Below the pieces are notes generated by a model. That model was given only the letters and a program-made list of their open reading frames with translations. It was not told where the DNA came from and did no database searches. Shown here one piece after another: positions 1 through 7,905 of a stretch of 64,000 nt of DNA. Position numbers and translations under genes: made by a program. How positions within the stretch are numbered: the stretch's first letter is position 1; each line of letters begins with the position of its first letter. This stretch comes from Bacillus_P idriensis_A (GTDB taxonomy: Bacteria > Bacillota > Bacilli > Bacillales > Bacillaceae): positions 1-64,000 of the forward strand of contig NZ_JBCMYF010000027.1 of NCBI RefSeq assembly GCF_050483325.1. Reading direction: 5' to 3'.

Positions 1-21
1 CGGGCGATTCCGCACTTCTGG

Positions 22-264
22 TTAAGACGGATTATAAGTCTTATCCTCAAACTCCAGATCCTCTTTGCGGTATTCTTGATACATAAATACCATCGGGCAG
101 AATCTGAGGATGCCTTCTCCGACTTTCATCGCACCAAGCAGCATCATGAGCAGCAGAGAATCCTTCCAAGGTTTTTTCGAATATTTTGCTGATGCCCATG
201 ATAGTAAAAACAGTCCGATTGTAATTCGGATCAGTCCGTTTACAATGCCGATGTTCGGTTTCAT
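22..264 (-). CDS. YgaP-like small membrane protein (DUF2892 type)
   Basis: An 80-residue protein with two hydrophobic segments (about residues 8-25 and 35-55) and a charged C-terminus. The N-terminal pattern (NIGIVNGLIRITIGLFLL) is typical of the DUF2892/YgaP-like inner membrane family, often found alone or fused to rhodanese domains. The ATG at 264 follows a GGAGGA-type ribosome binding site. It is divergent from yerA with about 100 bp between them. No function can be given beyond membrane location. Confidence 0.75.
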   Translation of the reverse strand: MKPNIGIVNGLIRITIGLFLLSWASAKYSKKPWKDSLLLMMLLGAMKVGEGILRFCPMVFMYQEYRKEDLEFEDKTYNPS

Positions 265-291
265 AATATGTTCCTCCTCTTTTTGAAAATA

Positions 292-307
292 CAGTAAATC
301 TTTACTG
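292..307. promoter_or_regulatory. Inverted repeat in divergent yerA promoter region
   Basis: CAGTAAA-TC-TTTACTG is a perfect 7-bp inverted repeat in the intergenic space between the divergent YgaP-like gene and yerA. It looks like an operator half-site pair. A second small palindrome (TATGTTAACATA) lies about 20 bp further on. The regulator is unknown. Confidence 0.3.
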
Positions 308-363
308 CGTTAAACGGTTACATATGTTAACATATAAGATAAGAAATTTAGGGAGGGTCTGAA

Positions 364-2103
364 ATGCCACAGTCAAAAGCAAAATGGAAAGTCCGGCAAA
401 TCAGAAATCACATACAAGCGGCATCAGGCCAGAAGCCTCCAGCTCTTGTTTTGAAAAATGGGCTGTACTTGAACTCCTATCTGAAGCAATGGATCAAAGC
501 CAACGTCTGGATTTCCTGTGACCGGATTGTTTATATTGGCGATAAGCTTCCTGCCGAAGGGCAGCCTGAGATCATCGATTGCGAAAATCGTTTTATTGTA
601 CCCGGATATATTGAGCCTCATGCTCACCCATTTCAACTTTATAATCCCCATTCTTTCGGGAAGTATGTGTCACAGTTCGGAACAACGACACTCATATGCG
701 ACAACTTATTTTTGCTTTTTCAGTCCAACGAAAAGAAAGCGCTTACTTTTATCCGCGAATTAAATGAGCTTCCTTTGCAGTATTTTTGGTGGAGCCGTTT
801 CGATCTTCAAACAGAGGTTGCTAATGAGCATGAATATTTATCTCTCGATTTTATGAAAAAATGGATGGAACATGAATATGTTATTCAAGGCGGAGAATTA
901 ACCGGGTGGCCAAAGCTGCTCTCGGATGATGATTTGATGCTGTCATGGTTGGTCGAGATGAAAGGAAAGGGAAAACGAATTGAAGGACATTTTCCCGGTG
1001 CTTCAGCAAACACACTCAACAAAATGAAATTATTCGGGGCAGACTGCGATCATGAATCGATGACTGGAGATGATGTGTTAGAGCGGTTAAAACTCGGCTA
1101 TACTGTTTCACTCAGACATTCCTCGATCCGGCCAGATTTGCAGCAGCTGCTTAATGGCATTCGTGAAAAAGAGATTCATCACTATGATCATTTCTTTTTC
1201 ACTACTGACGGAGCCACACCGCATTTTTATAAAGACGGCATGATGGATTCGATGATAAAAATGGCCATTGAGCACAATATCCCGGCAATAGATGCGTACC
1301 ATATGGCAAGCTTTAATACAGCCAGGTATTACCGGATGGAAGATGTAACAGGCGCTGTAGCCCCAGGACGTTTGGCCAATCTGAATTTTTTGGAATCACC
1401 CGATAATCCAACTCCTGCAGCTGTGCTGTCAAAAGGAAAGTGGCTGAGAAAAGACGGATTGCCGGCTGAAAGCTTCGGTGAGTTTAATTGGGGGAAATCC
1501 GGATACGGAAAAATGAAGATTGAATGGTCCCTGTCTTATGATGATTTGCAGTTTTCAATGCCCCTCGGCCTTAAAATGAAGAATGATGTCATCATGGAAC
1601 CGTACAGCATTACAATCGATAATTCATTTGACGAACTCGGCAGCCATCACGATGAGTGCTTTCTTGCGTTAATTGATAAGAAAGGGAAATGGCGGATTAA
1701 CACCATGCTGAAGGGATTTGCCTCATCACTCGGCGGTCTTGCCAGTTCTTATTCAACAACAGGGGATATTATTTTAATCGGGAAAAGCAAGCATGATATA
1801 ATCACAGCATTTAAGAGAATGAAGGAACTTGGAGGCGGCATTGTTCTTGCAGAAAAAGGGGAGGTTCTTCATGAAATACCCCTGGAGATTTGCGGAGGAG
1901 CGTCTGCTGAAGAGTTTAGTGAAGTTGTTCAAAAAGAGGAAAGGTTTAAGCAGCTGCTGAAAGAAAGAGGATATACGTTAGGTGATGCGGTTTATTCCCT
2001 CTTTTTCCTGTCGTCGACCCATTTGCCCTATATCAGGATAACTCCTGTGGGCATCTATGATGTGCTTAAAAAAATAATACTCTTTCCATCGATAATGCGT
2101 TAA
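364..2103 (+). CDS. yerA: Adenine deaminase-like amidohydrolase YerA
   Basis: A 579-residue protein of the adenine deaminase branch of the amidohydrolase superfamily, which converts adenine to hypoxanthine in canonical members. The metal-binding HxH signature is seen in EPHAHPF near residue 86, with a later H-rich segment and the C-terminal adenine deaminase domain (FASSLGGLASSYSTTGDIILIG). It is similar in length and neighbourhood to B. subtilis YerA, a paralogue of AdeC whose deaminase activity is not assured. The ATG at 364 has an AGGGAGG site 7-8 bp upstream. It is followed by yerB in the same direction. Confidence 0.85.
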   Translation: MPQSKAKWKVRQIRNHIQAASGQKPPALVLKNGLYLNSYLKQWIKANVWISCDRIVYIGDKLPAEGQPEIIDCENRFIVPGYIEPHAHPFQLYNPHSFGKYVSQFGTTTLICDNLFLLFQSNEKKALTFIRELNELPLQYFWWSRFDLQTEVANEHEYLSLDFMKKWMEHEYVIQGGELTGWPKLLSDDDLMLSWLVEMKGKGKRIEGHFPGASANTLNKMKLFGADCDHESMTGDDVLERLKLGYTVSLRHSSIRPDLQQLLNGIREKEIHHYDHFFFTTDGATPHFYKDGMMDSMIKMAIEHNIPAIDAYHMASFNTARYYRMEDVTGAVAPGRLANLNFLESPDNPTPAAVLSKGKWLRKDGLPAESFGEFNWGKSGYGKMKIEWSLSYDDLQFSMPLGLKMKNDVIMEPYSITIDNSFDELGSHHDECFLALIDKKGKWRINTMLKGFASSLGGLASSYSTTGDIILIGKSKHDIITAFKRMKELGGGIVLAEKGEVLHEIPLEICGGASAEEFSEVVQKEERFKQLLKERGYTLGDAVYSLFFLSSTHLPYIRITPVGIYDVLKKIILFPSIMR

Positions 2104-2132
2104 AATATAAAAGTAAGCAGAAGGTGTCAATC

Positions 2133-3164
2133 GTGAAAAACAACAAGATGAAAATGCAGCGGCTGTTCATGGCATTGCTCCTGCTAGCCATGTGTACGGC
2201 TTGTAAGCAAGAAGAAAACAGCAGCCCAAAAGCAGATGTTGTAAAAGTGGAAGAAACATCTGCACCTATTGTGAAGAAAAACATTTATCCATTAACAGGC
2301 TTGCCCTCTGGTGAAAAAGCGGAACAGCGTGCCTTTGCTGTGATGATCAACAATCATCCCGCAGCCCGGCCGCAGTCTGGACTTCATCAGGCTGATCTTG
2401 TATATGAGGTTTTATCAGAAGGAAATATCACCAGATTCCTTGCTGTTTACCAGAGCAATCAGCCGGCAGTAATCGGGCCTGTCAGGAGCGCCAGAGAATA
2501 TTATGTAGACTTGAGCACCGGCTATGATGCAGTTTTTATCAGCCACGGCTGGAGTCCTCAGGCTAAAGAGACGCTAGAAAAGGGAAATAATGATTACTTA
2601 AATGGCTTGTTTTATGATGGCACACTCTTTTGGAGAGCCACATTCAGAAAAGCGCCTCACAATTCTTATATCTCTGCTGAAAACATAAAAGAAGGCGCAG
2701 ATCTGAACGGAATAAACCTGTCGAAGCAGCCGAAACCGCTGCCGTTTACGGATGCAAAAGAAACTGCTGAGGGTGATTCAGGTTTAGAAGCCACTGTCCG
2801 GTACGACCAGTCAGAAGTGTGGAATTCAGTCTATAAATACGACAAACAAACGAAGAAGTACTTACGATATAGCAACAATGAACAAACGAAAGACCTGGAA
2901 TCAGGAAATGCCATTGCTGTCGATAATTTATTTATCGCAGAAATGAAGCATCAAACGATTGACGACTATGGAAGAAGAGCAATTGATTTAACATCCGGAG
3001 GCAAAGGGATCCTGCTGCAAAAAGGCGTCAGCCGCCAAGTGGAATGGCGCAATATTGACGGACGTATCCTGCCTTATTTAAACGGAAAACCAATTGGATT
3101 TGTACCGGGTAAAACCTGGATTAACATAGTGCCTGCTCTAGAAAATCACGTTTCACTCCACTAA
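2133..3164 (+). CDS. yerB: DUF3048 lipoprotein YerB
   Basis: A putative lipoprotein of about 343 residues, DUF3048 (YerB) family. The N-terminus has basic residues, a hydrophobic stretch (LFMALLLLAMCTAC) and a lipobox ending in Cys, so it should be anchored on the outer face of the membrane. The conserved N-terminal DUF3048 domain (YPLTGLPSG...AVMINNHPAARPQSGL...RSAREYYVDLS) and C-terminal domain (VEWRNIDGRILPYLNGKPIGFVPGKTWINIVP) are both present. I prefer the GTG at 2133, which has AGAAGGTG upstream; an upstream in-frame GTG at 2124 overlaps that site. The biochemical function of the family is unknown. It lies between yerA and yerC as in B. subtilis. Confidence 0.85.
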   Translation: MKNNKMKMQRLFMALLLLAMCTACKQEENSSPKADVVKVEETSAPIVKKNIYPLTGLPSGEKAEQRAFAVMINNHPAARPQSGLHQADLVYEVLSEGNITRFLAVYQSNQPAVIGPVRSAREYYVDLSTGYDAVFISHGWSPQAKETLEKGNNDYLNGLFYDGTLFWRATFRKAPHNSYISAENIKEGADLNGINLSKQPKPLPFTDAKETAEGDSGLEATVRYDQSEVWNSVYKYDKQTKKYLRYSNNEQTKDLESGNAIAVDNLFIAEMKHQTIDDYGRRAIDLTSGGKGILLQKGVSRQVEWRNIDGRILPYLNGKPIGFVPGKTWINIVPALENHVSLH

Positions 3165-3186
3165 TTTTCATAAAAGGAGAATGAAG

Positions 3187-3495
3187 ATGCAAATTGAAAA
3201 ATTACGGGGAAAAGAACTCGATCAATTATTTGAATCTGTTTTATCATTAAAAAACCTGGAAGAATGCTATCGGTTCTTTGATGACCTGTGCACAGTGAAC
3301 GAAATCCAATCCCTTGCACAGCGTCTCGAAGTAGCACGCATGCTGCGCGAAGGTTTCACATACCACAAGATCGAAACCGAAACAGGTGCAAGCACAGCAA
3401 CCATCTCACGCGTAAAACGCTGCCTGAACTATGGCAACGATGCCTATACAATGGCGCTTGAGCGCATTCAAACACAGGAAACAAAAGAATCTTAA
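3187..3495 (+). CDS. yerC: YerC/YecD family TrpR-like DNA-binding protein
   Basis: A protein of about 102 residues of the TrpR superfamily, YerC/YecD branch. It has the helix-turn-helix segment EIQSLAQRLEVARMLREG followed by a recognition region around GASTATISRVKRC. Target genes are not known from sequence. The ATG at 3187 is preferred over 3181 because AAAGGAGA directly abuts 3181. A strong terminator follows. Confidence 0.88.
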   Translation: MQIEKLRGKELDQLFESVLSLKNLEECYRFFDDLCTVNEIQSLAQRLEVARMLREGFTYHKIETETGASTATISRVKRCLNYGNDAYTMALERIQTQETKES

Positions 3496-3501
3496 TACAT
3501 G

Positions 3502-3540
3502 AAGGCTAAAATCGATTTGATTTTAGCCTTTGTTTTTATT
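3502..3540 (+). terminator. Rho-independent terminator after yerC
   Basis: A perfect 12-bp stem (AAGGCTAAAATC / GATTTTAGCCTT) with a 5-nt loop, then TTTGTTTTT. Confidence 0.9.
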
Positions 3541-3545
3541 TAGAG

Positions 3546-3650
3546 GTGCTTCGATGGCGAGCGGAACCGCTTAGGCTCATCGGCCAGAACGGCTCCCGCC
3601 GGCGAACGAAAAAATCGCCTTATCTGTCTGTCTGCGCTAACCGGGCGGTT
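3546..3650. repeat. Diverged copy of intergenic repeat element
   Basis: A GC-richer stretch between the yerC terminator and the DUF3231 gene. Its middle (CGCTTAGGCTC, then CAGAACGGCTCCCGCC) matches the first half of the element at 36248-36367 (CGCCTAACTCC, then CAGAACGGCTCCGCC). The right half has diverged, ending in a CCGGGCGG-type segment that runs up to the DUF3231 stop codon. It looks like a degenerate member of the same dispersed family. Confidence 0.5.
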
Positions 3651-4633
3651 CAATTTTTCATTTGAGGCGGTTCTTCAAACCAGCCATTTTCAATCATCAA
3701 TTTAATCCCGTCATTTGCATAAAAGTAAATATCTTTGGCGATTAAAGCGTTTTTCAGAGATATATCGCTTCGTAAACTGAAAATCGATCCGAAGCTGCTC
3801 CCTACAAGGCCAAAGCCGTTTAACAGATAGATGCAAAACATCATCAATCTTTGAGAGAACGGAGCGACAGTGGAAGAAGTGACGGTCCCTCCTGAACCTG
3901 CAGTGAATTGCACATCACTGTCCATAAGAAGTTCTTCAAACAGTTCAATCTGTTTTTTAGCAAGCTTTTTTCCTTTTGAAAAATAAGCCTTAACCGCTTT
4001 ATCGGTTGAACACTGCGCAAAACCTGATATCAGCTGCATGCCGATGTTGTTTGTTTCAATGCCATGATGAAGATAACCAATTTCGATATCATTTAAGGCC
4101 CGGTTATTTTTGAAAAATGAGAAACCGCTCATGTAGTTTTTATCTTCAATAAACTCAGTGGTCTTAGGCTTGTCGACGATTGGAGGAAGCGTTAGAATAC
4201 CTTTATTCAGGAGATAATGAGTAGATAGCTTATACACCTTCTGAGTCACCGTTGTCAGTCCTTGATAAATGGACATGACATCTTCACGGTAAGCCATATT
4301 CATATTGAGTGTATACATCCCCATGCTTACCTCTTTTAATATGCGGAGCAGCATAATGTCAAAGCCATTATCAAAAAGCTTAGGAGCGTCAGGGTGTACA
4401 TCTTCTTTTGTGAAACCTCTTGGTATAACGACACCCTCGGTTTCAAAAATGTCTTCTATTTTGATGACAAAATGATTGAGCTCCTGCCACAAGCCTCCCA
4501 TTATGTTTTTTGCCTGCTGATCTTCGGATTTTTCCATGAAATACTCTAATATTCTTAAAATCATTGTTTTTTCCTGATATGTAAGCCACAATGTACCAAG
4601 TTCAGACGAACAAATTGGATTCTTAACATTCAC
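3650..4633 (-). CDS. DUF3231 family protein
   Basis: A 327-residue protein with the DUF3231 pattern of two related helical halves: an ELGTLWLTYQEKTM segment near residue 11 and a matching segment (NDIEIGYLHHGIETN) near residue 180. The family is common in Bacillaceae and has ferritin-like helical character. Some members resemble CotF-type coat proteins, but the role is unknown. The start is a GTG at 4633 with GGAGGGA upstream. It occupies the place where B. subtilis has yerD. Confidence 0.75.
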   Translation of the reverse strand: MNVKNPICSSELGTLWLTYQEKTMILRILEYFMEKSEDQQAKNIMGGLWQELNHFVIKIEDIFETEGVVIPRGFTKEDVHPDAPKLFDNGFDIMLLRILKEVSMGMYTLNMNMAYREDVMSIYQGLTTVTQKVYKLSTHYLLNKGILTLPPIVDKPKTTEFIEDKNYMSGFSFFKNNRALNDIEIGYLHHGIETNNIGMQLISGFAQCSTDKAVKAYFSKGKKLAKKQIELFEELLMDSDVQFTAGSGGTVTSSTVAPFSQRLMMFCIYLLNGFGLVGSSFGSIFSLRSDISLKNALIAKDIYFYANDGIKLMIENGWFEEPPQMKN

Positions 4634-4868
4634 TGTAATCCCTCCATAGGAATAGTATCTTCATTATGGATTGAATTATGAGAATTTCTATATTAGAGAA
4701 AAAAGAAGTCAAAAACCGGGGGATGGCTGAAAAAGAGTGTTCAATCACTCTGAAAATCTTGCTGCTATAAAAAAATGTCTAATGGCTTAAAGCACCCCAA
4801 ATCCCAATTTCATGAACAGATTGTCAAAACCTTCATAGCGCCTGTCCGTTTTTTGCAGAGCGTTAATT

Positions 4869-4877
4869 TGATATAAT
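4869..4877 (+). promoter_or_regulatory. Extended -10 promoter of pcrB operon
   Basis: TGATATAAT is an exact extended -10 (TGnTATAAT), 37 bp before the pcrB ATG. No good -35 is seen, as expected for extended -10 promoters. Confidence 0.6.
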
Positions 4878-4913
4878 GTTTCAGGTGGAACCCGATTGTT
4901 AGGAGGAAAGACC

Positions 4914-5600
4914 ATGTACGACGTTACCGAGTGGAAACATGTTTTCAAACTCGATCCAGATAAAGAGATAAGCGATGAAAATCTAGAAATAATATGTGAA
5001 TCCGGAACAGATGCGATCATCGTCGGCGGAAGTGATAATGTGACGATGGATAATGTGTTAAACTTAATGTCCCGAATCAGAAGATACCTTGTACCTTGTG
5101 TGCTTGAGGTGTCTGAAATTGAGTCAATTATACCGGGATTTGACTTGTATTTTATCCCTTCGGTTATGAACAGCACGAATACGAAATGGGTAATGGGACT
5201 GCATCATGAAGCTGTAAAAGAATATGGCGAGATCATGAGCTGGGATGAGCTGATTGTTGAAGGCTATTGTATTTTAAATGGTGACTGCAAAGCGGCGAAG
5301 CTTACAGAAGCAAATACGGAGCTATCAGCAGATGATGTTATGGCGTATGCCCGAATGGCTGAAAACATGTTTCATATGCCGATCTTTTATTTAGAATACA
5401 GCGGAATATACGGAGATGTTAATGTGGTACAGGCTGCAAGCTCTGTCTTATCCTCTACCAAACTCTTTTACGGCGGAGGCATTGAAACGCCTGAACAGGC
5501 AGCTGAAATGGCTGAATATGCGGATGTTGTGGTTATCGGCAATGTTATCTATGATGATTTTGAGTCAGCTGTGAAAACAGTAAGAGCAGTAAAACCTTGA
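4914..5600 (+). CDS. pcrB: Heptaprenylglyceryl phosphate synthase PcrB
   Basis: A TIM-barrel prenyltransferase of about 228 residues that joins sn-glycerol-1-phosphate to heptaprenyl diphosphate to form an archaeal-type ether lipid precursor. Clear family motifs are present: MYDVTEWKHVFKLDPDK at the N-terminus, GTDAIIVGGSDNVT (about 30-43), FYLEYSGIYGD and the glycerol-phosphate loop FYGGGIETPEQA. The ATG at 4914 follows AGGAGG with ideal spacing. It opens the pcrB-pcrA-ligA-camS operon, an order conserved in Bacillus. Confidence 0.95.
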   Translation: MYDVTEWKHVFKLDPDKEISDENLEIICESGTDAIIVGGSDNVTMDNVLNLMSRIRRYLVPCVLEVSEIESIIPGFDLYFIPSVMNSTNTKWVMGLHHEAVKEYGEIMSWDELIVEGYCILNGDCKAAKLTEANTELSADDVMAYARMAENMFHMPIFYLEYSGIYGDVNVVQAASSVLSSTKLFYGGGIETPEQAAEMAEYADVVVIGNVIYDDFESAVKTVRAVKP

Positions 5601-5666
5601 TTGCAAATTACTCAGTACATGAGATAAAATTAGAACATACGTTTGATATAAGGTGGTGTCCGGAAC

Positions 5667-7877
5667 GTGCAATTTTTAACAGATCAATTATTGAATGGTT
5701 TAAACGATATGCAAAAAGAAGCGGTCAAGGCAACAGATGGACCGCTCTTAATAATGGCCGGAGCAGGAAGCGGCAAGACAAGTGTGCTCACAAGAAGAAT
5801 TGCCTATTTAATGGTGGAAAAGGGCGTAGCTCCTTGGAATATTCTAGCCATTACATTTACAAATAAAGCGGCTCGCGAGATGAAAGAAAGAATCGGGAAG
5901 CTGCTTGGACCAGGTGCGGATGATATTTGGATTTCGACGTTTCACTCCATGTGTGTCCGTATATTAAGAAGAGATATCGACCGGATTGGTATCAGCAGAA
6001 ACTTCTCGATTCTTGATACGACTGACCAGCTTTCGGTCATTAAATCAATTCTCAAAGATCGCAATATCGATCCAAAGAAGTTTGATCCGCGCAGTATTTT
6101 AGGAAGCATCAGCGGAGCGAAAAATGAACTGATCACACCTGAAGAGTTTGAAAAAACAGCGGGCGGCATGTATGAACAGGTTGCAAGCGATGTGTACAAG
6201 GATTATCAGAAAAAACTGCTGAAAAACCAGTCGCTTGATTTTGATGATTTAATCATGACAACGATTCACCTATTTCAGCGTGTTCCTGAAGTGCTTGAAT
6301 TCTATCAGCGCAAATTTCAGTTTATCCATGTAGATGAGTATCAGGATACGAATAAGGCGCAGTACCTATTAGTTAAAATGCTTGCATCACGTTTTCAGAA
6401 TCTATGTGTTGTCGGTGATTCCGATCAGTCGATCTATCGCTGGCGCGGTGCGGATATCGCAAACATTCTTTCTTTTGAAAAAGACTACCCGGCTGCGAGC
6501 GTGATTTTGCTTGAGCAGAATTACCGTTCCACTCAGCGTATCCTTGAAGCGGCAAATGGAGTTATTAAAAACAACATGAACCGCAAAGCAAAAAATCTTT
6601 GGACTCAAAATGATGAGGGCCAGAAAATCAACTATTACCGCGCTGACAGTGAATCAGCTGAAGGACAGTTCGTAGCGGGGAAAATCAATCAGCTTGTCTC
6701 TTCTGAAGGAAGGAAGCTGACTGATTTTGCAATTCTCTACCGCACGAATGCCCAGTCCCGTGTAATCGAGGAAATCCTCCTTAAATCTAACATCAATTAC
6801 ACCATTGTCGGCGGGATTAAGTTCTACGACAGAAAAGAAATTAAAGATATACTCGCTTACTTAAGATTAATTGCCAATCCTGACGATGATATCAGCTTAG
6901 CGCGGGTAATTAATACGCCAAAGCGCGGTGTAGGCGCCACCTCTGTCGATAAAATAGCCCAGTATGCGGTCGACAATGATTTATCTCTGTTCGGTGCGAT
7001 TGAACAAATCGAATTTGCAGGAGTAAGTGCGCGTGTTGTCAGTGCGATGGTTGATTTCCGCGAGCTTGTGCGCAATCTGACAAACATGCAGGATTACCTG
7101 TCTGTAACAGAGCTTGCAGAGGAAGTCATTGAAAAAACAGGCTACCGCGATATGCTGAAAACGGAAAAAACAATCGAAGCACAAAGCCGTTTAGAGAACA
7201 TTGATGAGTTTTTATCTGTTACGCAAAACTTTGAGAAAAACAGTGAAGATAAAAGCTTAGTAGCCTTTTTAACAGATTTGGCTTTAGTTGCGGATATTGA
7301 TAAATTAGATGAAGATGAGGAAGCCTCTAAAGAAGCCGTTGTGCTGATGACTCTCCACTCTGCGAAAGGACTGGAGTTCCCGGTTGTTTTCTTGATGGGT
7401 GTTGAGGAAGGCGTATTCCCTCACAGCCGTTCCCTTATGGAAGAAGCAGAGATGGAAGAAGAGCGCCGTCTTGCTTATGTCGGCATTACCCGTGCCGAAA
7501 AAGAACTGTTCATTACGAATGCTAAAATGAGAACTCTTTTCGGACGTACAAGCATGAATCCTGAATCCCGTTTTATCTCAGAGATTCCGTCTGAACTGCT
7601 GGAGAATCTAAATGAAGTGAAAAAGAGCACTTCTCCATTTGCTGCGAAAACCCGGCCGGAAAGACGCCCTCAGGTCAATAGACCGATGGCTGCTTCAACA
7701 GGCGGAGACGAAATTGCCTGGTCTGTCGGCAATAAAGCAGAGCATAAAAAGTGGGGAATCGGCACAGTTGTCAGCGTGAAAGGCGAAGGAGAAGGCAAAG
7801 AGCTTGATATTGCGTTCCCAAGCCCTGTAGGCATTAAACGTCTGCTTGCCAAGTTTGCTCCGATTCAAAAAGTGTAG
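5667..7877 (+). CDS. pcrA: ATP-dependent DNA helicase PcrA
   Basis: A 736-residue superfamily 1A 3'-5' helicase. It acts in nucleotide excision repair, rolling-circle replication and removal of transcription/recombination blocks. The Q motif, Walker A (GAGSGKTS, 32-39), motif II (DEYQDTN), motif III (GDSDQSIYRWRGAD), motif VI (RRLAYVGITRAEKEL) and a C-terminal Tudor-like RNA polymerase-binding region (WSVGNKAEHKKWGIGTVVSV) are all present. The GTG at 5667 has AAGGTGG upstream. It is 66 bp after pcrB and about 28 bp before ligA. Confidence 0.97.
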   Translation: MQFLTDQLLNGLNDMQKEAVKATDGPLLIMAGAGSGKTSVLTRRIAYLMVEKGVAPWNILAITFTNKAAREMKERIGKLLGPGADDIWISTFHSMCVRILRRDIDRIGISRNFSILDTTDQLSVIKSILKDRNIDPKKFDPRSILGSISGAKNELITPEEFEKTAGGMYEQVASDVYKDYQKKLLKNQSLDFDDLIMTTIHLFQRVPEVLEFYQRKFQFIHVDEYQDTNKAQYLLVKMLASRFQNLCVVGDSDQSIYRWRGADIANILSFEKDYPAASVILLEQNYRSTQRILEAANGVIKNNMNRKAKNLWTQNDEGQKINYYRADSESAEGQFVAGKINQLVSSEGRKLTDFAILYRTNAQSRVIEEILLKSNINYTIVGGIKFYDRKEIKDILAYLRLIANPDDDISLARVINTPKRGVGATSVDKIAQYAVDNDLSLFGAIEQIEFAGVSARVVSAMVDFRELVRNLTNMQDYLSVTELAEEVIEKTGYRDMLKTEKTIEAQSRLENIDEFLSVTQNFEKNSEDKSLVAFLTDLALVADIDKLDEDEEASKEAVVLMTLHSAKGLEFPVVFLMGVEEGVFPHSRSLMEEAEMEEERRLAYVGITRAEKELFITNAKMRTLFGRTSMNPESRFISEIPSELLENLNEVKKSTSPFAAKTRPERRPQVNRPMAASTGGDEIAWSVGNKAEHKKWGIGTVVSVKGEGEGKELDIAFPSPVGIKRLLAKFAPIQKV

Positions 7878-7905
7878 ATCGTTAAAGGAAAGGAATGGAC
7901 CCTGG

